In this document: in pieces, positions 58,385-64,000 of the stretch
Layout of the letters: every line of letters begins with the position of its first letter
How positions within the stretch are numbered: position 1 is the stretch's first letter
NCBI GenBank assembly: GCA_029987235.1
Contig: DALTWF010000003.1
Coordinates: 1-64,000 of the forward strand
Origin: Methanocorpusculum sp.
GTDB lineage: Archaea > Halobacteriota > Methanomicrobia > Methanomicrobiales > Methanocorpusculaceae
Length of the DNA: 64,000 nt
Direction: 5' to 3'
Notes under the pieces: model-generated
Database searches by the model: none
What the model was told of the DNA's origin: nothing
What the model saw: the letters and a program-made list of their open reading frames with translations, nothing else
Translations under genes and position numbers: made by a program

Positions 58385-58466
58385 TGGGAGAGACGGGAGT
58401 CGAACCCGCGAACAACTAATGACATGGCCCTGAACCATGCGCCTTTAACCTCTCGGCAACCCTCCC
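58385..58466 (-). tRNA. tRNA-Leu(CAG) carried by the provirus
   Basis: 82 bases on the minus strand. Acceptor GGGAGGG pairs with CTCTCCC (one G-U), the D arm is GCC...GGC, the anticodon stem CATGG/CCATG encloses TTCAGGG (anticodon CAG), a short variable arm follows, and the T arm GCGGG/CCCGT holds TTCGACT. CCA is not encoded. It lies inside the element, 58 bases from the attR core, and differs in sequence from the split host tRNA-Leu(CAG), so it is not a rearranged copy. Confidence 0.93.
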
Positions 58467-58524
58467 AAATATCGCCAATTTGACCGTATTTTTACCAAAT
58501 ATCACGCCGTATGGAGTGTTTATA

Positions 58525-58531
58525 CCCTGAA
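58525..58531. other. attR core
   Basis: ccctgaa, identical to the attL core. The provirus side is tttata and the host side gctag, the 5' anticodon stem of the split tRNA-Leu. Confidence 0.8.
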
Positions 58532-58565
58532 GCTAGCGCCGTTGGCCAGGCTTGGCTACCTTCGC
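58525..58565 (-). pseudogene. 5' half of the host tRNA-Leu(CAG), split by the provirus
   Basis: Minus strand: acceptor GCGAAGG, TA, D arm GCC-AAGCCTGGCCAAC-GGC, G26, anticodon stem CTAGC and loop TTCAGGG, after which the sequence leaves the tRNA pattern. The rest of the molecule is at 23,777-23,827. A TATA-like CTTTATATTG on the minus strand (58,599-58,608) lies about 35-45 bases upstream, so a truncated transcript may still be made. Confidence 0.85.
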
Positions 58566-58598
58566 ATTAAAAATGCTCTTTACTATATGCTCTTAAGC

Positions 58599-58608
58599 AA
58601 TATAAAGT
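58599..58608 (-). promoter_or_regulatory. TATA box of the split tRNA-Leu gene
   Basis: On the minus strand CTTTATATTG sits about 38 bases before the first base of the 5' tRNA half, which would leave a leader of some 13 bases. It is the original host promoter, left intact by integration. Confidence 0.5.
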
Positions 58609-58656
58609 AAACGAATTTTACTCCGTACTGAAAAATGAGGTAAGGGGAAAAACTGC

Positions 58657-60348
58657 TTATTCAGCGTTTTCCTCGTTCCATTTCTTCATTTCGCGCTCAC
58701 GCAGTTCGCCGCGCTTGATTTTTCCGGAGAAGGATTTCGGAAGCTCCGTCACGAACTCAATCAGACGCGGATACTTGTACGGTGCGGTCGTATTCTTCAC
58801 AAAATCCTGAATCTCTTTTACAAGTCTGTCTGAAGGCTTGTAACCATCATGCAGAACAATAAATGCCTTGATTACGACACCGCGGATGGAATCAGGGCTT
58901 CCGACAACGGCAGACTCTTTTACCGCCGGGTGCTCAAGAAGGGTGGACTCCACTTCAAACGGAGAGATACGGTATCCCGATGACTTGATTACATCATCAT
59001 TTCTGCCGACAAACCAGAAGTAACCATCCTCATCAATCCGTGCCTTATCACCGGTATAATACCAGCCGTTCTGGAACTGTTCGGCATTTTCTTCGGGATT
59101 ATCAAGATATTCACGGATTAATCCTGCCGGTCTCGGATTAAGGGAGATTGCAATACGGCCGATTTCTCCTTTCGGCACTTCCTTTCCATCATCATCATGG
59201 AGTTGAATGTGCCAGCCGGGTACCGGTTTTCCCATAGAACCCTGTTTGATTTCCATGCCCGGAAGGGTTGCAATGCAGCAGCAGGTCTCAGTCTGACCAT
59301 ATCCTTCACGGATGGTAATTCCGGTACCCTCGCGCCAGATTCTGATAACCTCCGGATTCAGCGGCTCGCCTGCACTGGTACAGGTGCGAAGCTCGTTAAA
59401 TGAGAATTTCTTGATATCCGCGATAATGAGCATTCTGTAAATGGTCGGCGGCGCACAGAACGAAGTAATTCCGTATTTTTCAATGAGCGGCAGAAGCTCT
59501 GTTGCAAGGAATTTCCTCCGGTAATCGTAAACAAATATACATGCGCCGCAAATCCACTGACCGAAAATCTTTCCCCATCCGCATTTTGCCCAACCGGTGT
59601 CGGAGACGGTGAAGTGAACGTCGTGTTCGGTTAAGTCGTGCCAGAATTTTGCTGTAACCGTCTGACCAAGCGGATGTGCATAATCATGCAGCACCATTTT
59701 CGGATTCTTGGTGGTTCCCGAGGTGAAATAAATGAGCATCGGGTCAGTGGAAAGAACACGGCGGCCCGCAGTGCTGACGAGTTTTGTTGAAACCGGTGCC
59801 GGATAGAGCAGTTCATGCTGGTATCCTATCCAGGGTGCCTTTAATGGTTCGTGCGGATTGTCGTCAACAATCATGCGCATTTGTAAATGCGGGCAGTTTG
59901 ATGCGACCTCGTCAACTTTGTCCATATTTTCCGAGTCGGTAATAACCATCTTAAAGCCGCCGACTTTCATGCGGTAGGCAATATCTTTGACGGTAAGCAT
60001 GTGGGGTGCAGGGCTATAGACTGCACCGAGTTTCATGATGCCGAGAACTAATATCCACCATTCCGGAACGCGGGGAAGCATGAGTAAAACGCGGTCTCCT
60101 TTCTGGATACCGAATTTCATCAGAATATTTGCCGCTTCATTGGAATGAATCATCATGTCCCAGAAGGTGAATTTCTTTTCTTCACCTGCCTGGTTTGTCC
60201 AGATCATTGCAAGGTGATTGCGATCCTGTTTGGCCCGGGCGTCAATCACATCAAATGCAAAGTTGTAATGTTTCGGCACATCTATATGAAACGATTTGTA
60301 TGTTTCATCATAGTTGCCGATGTTTCCTGTAGGTTCTGCCATTTTCAA
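58657..60348 (-). CDS. AMP-forming acyl-CoA synthetase
   Basis: 563 residues. The adenylation motifs are MLIYFTSGTTKNPKMVLHDY (P-loop), YGQTETCCC, YTGDKARIDEDGYFWFVGRN (hinge) and SFSGKIKRGELR with the catalytic lysine. The closest group by layout is medium-chain acyl-CoA/acetyl-CoA synthetase. It activates a carboxylic acid with ATP to the acyl-CoA and AMP; the chain length preferred is unknown. Monocistronic by its spacing. Confidence 0.9.
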   Translation of the reverse strand: MKMAEPTGNIGNYDETYKSFHIDVPKHYNFAFDVIDARAKQDRNHLAMIWTNQAGEEKKFTFWDMMIHSNEAANILMKFGIQKGDRVLLMLPRVPEWWILVLGIMKLGAVYSPAPHMLTVKDIAYRMKVGGFKMVITDSENMDKVDEVASNCPHLQMRMIVDDNPHEPLKAPWIGYQHELLYPAPVSTKLVSTAGRRVLSTDPMLIYFTSGTTKNPKMVLHDYAHPLGQTVTAKFWHDLTEHDVHFTVSDTGWAKCGWGKIFGQWICGACIFVYDYRRKFLATELLPLIEKYGITSFCAPPTIYRMLIIADIKKFSFNELRTCTSAGEPLNPEVIRIWREGTGITIREGYGQTETCCCIATLPGMEIKQGSMGKPVPGWHIQLHDDDGKEVPKGEIGRIAISLNPRPAGLIREYLDNPEENAEQFQNGWYYTGDKARIDEDGYFWFVGRNDDVIKSSGYRISPFEVESTLLEHPAVKESAVVGSPDSIRGVVIKAFIVLHDGYKPSDRLVKEIQDFVKNTTAPYKYPRLIEFVTELPKSFSGKIKRGELREREMKKWNEENAE

Positions 60349-60438
60349 TACTATATACTATATTAGAATTGAAAGATTATAAAGGGATTATATGAATCCT
60401 GTCAGTGAATTGGTTTTTTTCCGGTCAAAAAAAGAGGG

Positions 60439-60783
60439 TTAGAAGGGGATTACGCCAAGGTGGCGGAGAATGGTAATTACGTTGAAAATGGTAATTACTG
60501 CTGCGACAATATCAAAAACCGTTACACCTTTTGAAAGGAGTTTTCTGCCTGATGCTTTGAATGATATCACAATTCCGCAAGCAAGAAGAACAACAGTAAT
60601 TACAAGAAGAATAACCGGTACTGCAGCTATACTCACAATATCGCCTGCTCTCATCATGTTTTCAACAACAAGCGTCACAAATGACATAACCAGGGCTGCA
60701 ATGTCTATAATAATGAGACGACGTGCAATCCTTTTCTTTTCATCGGTATCAGCCTGCGGATTTGTTTCAGTTTCCAATGACAT
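60439..60783 (-). CDS. Small membrane protein, 114 aa
   Basis: Three hydrophobic segments (about 22-43, 52-75 and 87-108) follow a polar N-terminus. ISFKASGRKLLSKGVTVFDI lies between the last two. No family recognised. The 3' end is followed by a T-rich run toward the acyl-CoA synthetase gene. Confidence 0.7.
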   Translation of the reverse strand: MSLETETNPQADTDEKKRIARRLIIIDIAALVMSFVTLVVENMMRAGDIVSIAAVPVILLVITVVLLACGIVISFKASGRKLLSKGVTVFDIVAAVITIFNVITILRHLGVIPF

Positions 60784-60828
60784 GATATGGTATAATGATG
60801 TATTATGACATAAGGTTTCTTAAAAAAG

Positions 60829-61623
60829 TTAAAGCCGGATAACTCCGGTAAATACAGTCTCTGCTGGGCCGGTCATTAACGGGCTGTCTTTTACAGTGAT
60901 GTCAAGCGGGCCGCCGACGGTTTTTACATGCACAACATCACCGGTGACTTTGCCGCATTTTACTGCAACAAAGGCACTTGCAGTAGAACCTGTACCGCAG
61001 GAGAGTGTCTCACCTTCAACGCCACGCTCAAACGTGCGCACGGAAATCGAATCCGCGCCGGTAACCTGAACGAAATTCACATTGGTCCCTTCCGGATAGT
61101 ATTTTGCGCTTCTGATTTCGGGCGCCTCTTTCATGATATCGATTGCATCCACATCATCGACAAAAATTACCGCATGAGGCACGCCTGTGTTGCAGGAAAA
61201 AACCTGATAACCGTTGATTTTTTCGGGATTTCCCGGCTTTGCCTCGCCCATATCAATTGTTGCCATGAAGTCTCCGTCATTATCGTATCCGCAGCGCACT
61301 TTTAAGATTCCTGCTTTGGTCTCGACAAGGAATGCTTTTGTCTCGGTGTATTTGTTGTCAAACGCATATTTTGCAAGACACCTAATGCCGTTTCCACACA
61401 TCTCGGCCTCGCTTCCGTCCGGCTGCATAATCATCATCTTAACTGCCGCCGCAGTGCTTTTTCCGATAAAAAGCACGCCGTCTGCGCCGATTCCGAATTT
61501 CCGGTCACAGTAGAGTTTTGCAAACTCCCCTTTCATATCATCAGGGATGACAGGACCTTTCATTTCATCGATGAGGATGAAGTCATTGCCGTTTCCGTGC
61601 AGTTTTGTAAATGCTATTTCCAT
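60829..61623 (-). CDS. dapF: Diaminopimelate epimerase
   Basis: 264 residues. FTKLHGNGNDFILIDE at the start, the first catalytic cysteine in AEMCGNGIRCLAKYAF (about residue 73) and the second in ETLSCGTGSTASAFVA (about 210) identify DapF. It converts LL- to meso-diaminopimelate for lysine synthesis; this organism has no murein need visible here. Confidence 0.96.
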   Translation of the reverse strand: MEIAFTKLHGNGNDFILIDEMKGPVIPDDMKGEFAKLYCDRKFGIGADGVLFIGKSTAAAVKMMIMQPDGSEAEMCGNGIRCLAKYAFDNKYTETKAFLVETKAGILKVRCGYDNDGDFMATIDMGEAKPGNPEKINGYQVFSCNTGVPHAVIFVDDVDAIDIMKEAPEIRSAKYYPEGTNVNFVQVTGADSISVRTFERGVEGETLSCGTGSTASAFVAVKCGKVTGDVVHVKTVGGPLDITVKDSPLMTGPAETVFTGVIRL

Positions 61624-61702
61624 ACTATATTATTAGTCGTGCATAGATTAAAGGACACGCAAATTATCTATTTCTGGAGAGCAAATAATAATCCCGTATT
61701 TC

Positions 61703-62344
61703 ATGTATAAAACCAATCGTAATCTGATATTACTTACATCGATATTTGTCGTATCGCTGGTAATTGCCAATATTCTTGCCGCTAAAGTTGTTCAAATCGG
61801 ATTTATTGAAATACCGGCAGCAATAATTCTTTACCCGATAACCTTTATCTGCACCGATGTTATAAGCGAAATCTGGGGGAAAAAAGATGCGCAGTTTGCC
61901 GTGCGGATTGGAATAATCATCCAGATATGCACTCTTATCTTTATTTACGCAGCAATATTGCTCCCCCCCGCCCCTTACATGGTCGATTTCCAGAAAGAAT
62001 ATGCCGATGTGTTAGGCTCAACCGCGCGCTTTGTTTCAGCATCCTTAATTGCAGCAGTCGTGTCACAGCATCTCGATATCTTCATCTTCCATAAAATCAA
62101 AGACCGGTTCCCGAAATACAAGTGGATGAGAAATAATACAACCATTATTTCCCAGCTTGTTGATACAACACTGTTCATAACGATTGCTTTCTTCGGTTCG
62201 GTGCCAAATATTCTTATCATGATAGCGTCGCAGTTCGTCATCAAAATGCTGATTGCTATTGCTGATACACCGCTTTTCTATTACCTGACGCGCCACGGTC
62301 AAAAAACCGGACCGGATGATTCACAAACGCCTGCAGAAAAGTAA
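61703..62344 (+). CDS. yhhQ: YhhQ-family queuosine/archaeosine precursor transporter
   Basis: 213 residues and about six membrane spans. The family blocks are VSLVIANILAAKVVQIGFIE, ITFICTDVISEIWGKKDAQF and a C-terminal DTTLFITIAFFGSVP with VIKMLIAIADTPLFYYL. YhhQ-type proteins import 7-deazapurine bases (preQ0/preQ1), used in archaea for archaeosine in tRNA. Divergent from dapF. Confidence 0.88.
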   Translation: MYKTNRNLILLTSIFVVSLVIANILAAKVVQIGFIEIPAAIILYPITFICTDVISEIWGKKDAQFAVRIGIIIQICTLIFIYAAILLPPAPYMVDFQKEYADVLGSTARFVSASLIAAVVSQHLDIFIFHKIKDRFPKYKWMRNNTTIISQLVDTTLFITIAFFGSVPNILIMIASQFVIKMLIAIADTPLFYYLTRHGQKTGPDDSQTPAEK

Positions 62345-62365
62345 AGAAAATAAAAAAAAATATTT

Positions 62366-63643
62366 TTAGAGATATTCCTGGTTGTTCATATACGGACGCA
62401 GAACCTTCGGGATTTCCACGCGACCGTCTTCAAGCTGATAGTTTTCCAGAATGCAGCGAAGCGCACGCGATGTAGCAACCGCAGTGCTGTTTAAGGTGTG
62501 CAGCCACTGTTTTGATTCAAAGTCATGCGCATCGCGGACTCTGATGTTTAATCTGCATGCCTGATAGGCAGTGCAGTTGGAACAGGAAACAACCTCACGG
62601 TATTCCTGGTCTCTTGGCATCCAGGCCTCGATATCGTATTTCTTTGCAGCAACCGTTCCGATATCACCGGTGCAGATATTTACAACATGATACGGCAGAC
62701 CGAGTTTGGTGAAGATTTCCTCTGCATTTGCAAGAAGTTCTTCATGGAATTTCCAGGAATCCTGGGGCATGCAGTAGATGAACTGCTCAATCTTGGTGAA
62801 CTGGTGGACACGGAAGAGTCCGCGTGAGTCAAGACCATGTGCACCGATTTCGCGGCGGAAACAGGGGGAAATACCGACCATTTTCAGCGGCAGGTCTTTT
62901 TCCTCAAAGATTTCATCCTGATACATTGCTGCCATCGGATGCTCTGCGGTTGCGATAAGGTACTCATCATCATCGGAAATCTTGTACATAACCTTCTCAA
63001 AGTCTGCAAGGTCAGTAACCTCCTCGTAGGATTTGCGGTTAATCATGTACGGCGGAATAATTGGTGTGTAGCCTTTTGCAATAATAGTGTCAAGTGCAAA
63101 GCGCTGAAGAGCTAAATCCAGCATGGCAAGGTTTCCTTTGAGGAAATAGAAACCGGAACCGGAGATTTTGGTTGCGCGTTCGAAGTCAGCCCAGCCGTGT
63201 TCTGCTGCAAGTTCCCCGTGGTTTTTGAGCTCATATGAGCGTTTTACCGGCTCGCCAACGGTTTTTACAATCACATTTTCCGTATCGTCTTTTCCATACG
63301 GAACAGATTCGTGCAGGATATTCGGAAGACGCATCAGGTAGTATTTGATGGTCTTTGATGCTTCTTCCATCTGTTCATCATTTGCCTTAATCTGAGCCGG
63401 AAGAGCCTTTGCCTCGGCAAAAAGCGGAGCACAGTCTTTACCTTCCTTTTTCCAGGCATTAATGTCTTTTGCAATCTGGTTTCTGCGTGCGCGCAGTTCG
63501 TTATTTTTACCCTCAAGTTCGCGTTTGAGTCTGTCCTGCTCAAGAACAGTGTCAACCCATGCGAGTTTTTCTGTGTCGTGACGTTTTTCCAGGTCGGCAC
63601 GAACAATTTCAGGAGTTGCCCTGACCATTTTTATATCGAGCAT
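62366..63643 (-). CDS. serS: Seryl-tRNA synthetase, common type
   Basis: 425 residues. The N-terminal coiled-coil arm (about 25-105) binds the long arm of tRNA-Ser. Class II motif 2 is visible as CFRREIGAHGLDSRGLFRVH and motif 3 as ATSRALRCILENYQLEDGRV. It is the widespread SerRS, not the rare zinc-dependent methanogen form. The ATG follows an A/T-rich promoter next to the divergent permease gene. Confidence 0.96.
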   Translation of the reverse strand: MLDIKMVRATPEIVRADLEKRHDTEKLAWVDTVLEQDRLKRELEGKNNELRARRNQIAKDINAWKKEGKDCAPLFAEAKALPAQIKANDEQMEEASKTIKYYLMRLPNILHESVPYGKDDTENVIVKTVGEPVKRSYELKNHGELAAEHGWADFERATKISGSGFYFLKGNLAMLDLALQRFALDTIIAKGYTPIIPPYMINRKSYEEVTDLADFEKVMYKISDDDEYLIATAEHPMAAMYQDEIFEEKDLPLKMVGISPCFRREIGAHGLDSRGLFRVHQFTKIEQFIYCMPQDSWKFHEELLANAEEIFTKLGLPYHVVNICTGDIGTVAAKKYDIEAWMPRDQEYREVVSCSNCTAYQACRLNIRVRDAHDFESKQWLHTLNSTAVATSRALRCILENYQLEDGRVEIPKVLRPYMNNQEYL

Positions 63644-63780
63644 AGTTGTCTATACTATTTAGCGCTTGTAAGTGATAAAGGTAAAGACTGTATTGCACCC
63701 CTGCATAAAAGACATAGAGATTTCAAGAACCCTCATGCACAATTTTTTTAATAGTCACGGATATACATAAATAACAGGTT

Positions 63781-64000
63781 ATGTCAGTACCCGCTCTTTC
63801 AAACCCGGTAAAAAATACAATGACAGCAGCAACAATATGTGCCGTACTTGCCGCAGTCTGCAACGGTCTTGAAACCCCGCTGAAAAAACTCTTCATGGAT
63901 GAAGTCGACACCTTCATGATAATCACCTTCATATTCCTCGGCACTGCATTAGGAATGGTAATTATTTCGCTGTTTTGCCGAAAAACACCCCTCATCGATA
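63781..64000 (+). CDS. DMT/EamA-type permease, N-terminal part only
   Basis: 73 codons are in view before the edge. Two hydrophobic segments start the protein (AATICAVLAAVCNGLETPLK and FMIITFIFLGTALGMVIISL), the pattern of an EamA drug/metabolite transporter. cataaataac just before the ATG may be the TATA box of a leaderless message. Family call is from the short fragment. Confidence 0.6.
   Translation, partial: MSVPALSNPVKNTMTAATICAVLAAVCNGLETPLKKLFMDEVDTFMIITFIFLGTALGMVIISLFCRKTPLID

Larger units (their letters stand above)
23821..58531 (+). mobile_element. Integrated tailed archaeal provirus (siphovirus-like)
   Basis: The element is bounded by a 7-bp direct repeat ccctgaa (23,821-23,827 and 58,525-58,531) lying in the anticodon loop of a split tRNA-Leu gene. 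It carries an integrase at the left edge, regulators, replication genes and an origin-like iteron array, and a complete head and long-tail module in canonical order from terminase to tail tip. With one copy of the core the element is 34,704 bp. All structural genes are open, so it may be inducible. Confidence 0.95.

Noticed and set aside
23777..58466. The left tRNA fragment and the intact tRNA-Leu at 58,385 as the attL/attR pair
   Set aside because: Their 3' halves differ in acceptor, anticodon stem and T stem; the true partner is the 5' half at 58,525-58,565, which pairs perfectly.
23777..58565. A natural split tRNA joined in trans, as in Nanoarchaeum
   Set aside because: The halves are flanked by integrase att sequences and a full provirus, and there are no long complementary leaders at the break.
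1..64000. CRISPR arrays, insertion sequences and rRNA genes
   Set aside because: I saw no regularly spaced short repeats, transposase genes or rRNA-like sequence in the window.

Overview
The window comes from a methanogenic archaeon, most likely of the Methanomicrobiales; Methanocorpusculum is my best guess from gene content and is inference. Archaeal marks seen directly are an archaeal-type glycyl-tRNA synthetase, a Hef helicase-nuclease, a Sec61-beta protein, an archaeal diadenylate cyclase (DacZ), a four-subunit 2-oxoglutarate:ferredoxin oxidoreductase, and TATA-box promoters placed so close to start codons that several transcripts look leaderless.

Left host segment (1-23.8 kb): the start of a PAS-repeat sensor protein cut by the edge; an inverted pair of YbjN-like/small-membrane-protein operons; a lipoprotein nucleoside hydrolase; glyS-hef; a seven-gene overlapping operon korD-korA-korB-korC-sucC-sucD-dacZ; desulfoferrodoxin, a patatin-like lipase, Sec61-beta, an amidohydrolase, a CorC/CNNM-type transporter, two tandem flippase-like membrane proteins with a FkbM methyltransferase, and an NSS-family Na+ symporter. 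Two intergenic spacers carry copies of a dispersed repeat.

Provirus (about 23,821-58,531, 34.7 kb): a complete tailed (siphovirus-like) archaeal provirus. Its order is integrase, a two-way regulatory switch built on ribbon-helix-helix proteins, about twenty small overlapping early genes, a RecT-like annealing protein, an AAA ATPase beside an iteron-rich putative origin, a structured non-coding segment, then terminase, portal, MuF head protein, protease/scaffold, capsid, connectors, tail tube, tail chaperones with a -1 frameshift signal, tape measure, and a diversity-generating retroelement (tail-fibre target, VR, TR, reverse transcriptase), followed by two large tail proteins. No lysis enzyme was recognised.

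The most striking structural point is the integration site. The provirus sits in the anticodon loop of a host tRNA-Leu(CAG) gene. The 3' half lies at 23,777-23,827 and the 5' half at 58,525-58,565; they share a 7-bp core, and acceptor and anticodon stems pair perfectly across the 34.7 kb. Just inside its right end the provirus carries a different, intact tRNA-Leu(CAG) gene, which would replace the one it breaks.

Right host segment (58.6-64 kb): an acyl-CoA synthetase, a small membrane protein, dapF, a YhhQ-type queuosine/archaeosine-precursor transporter, serS and the start of a DMT-type permease.
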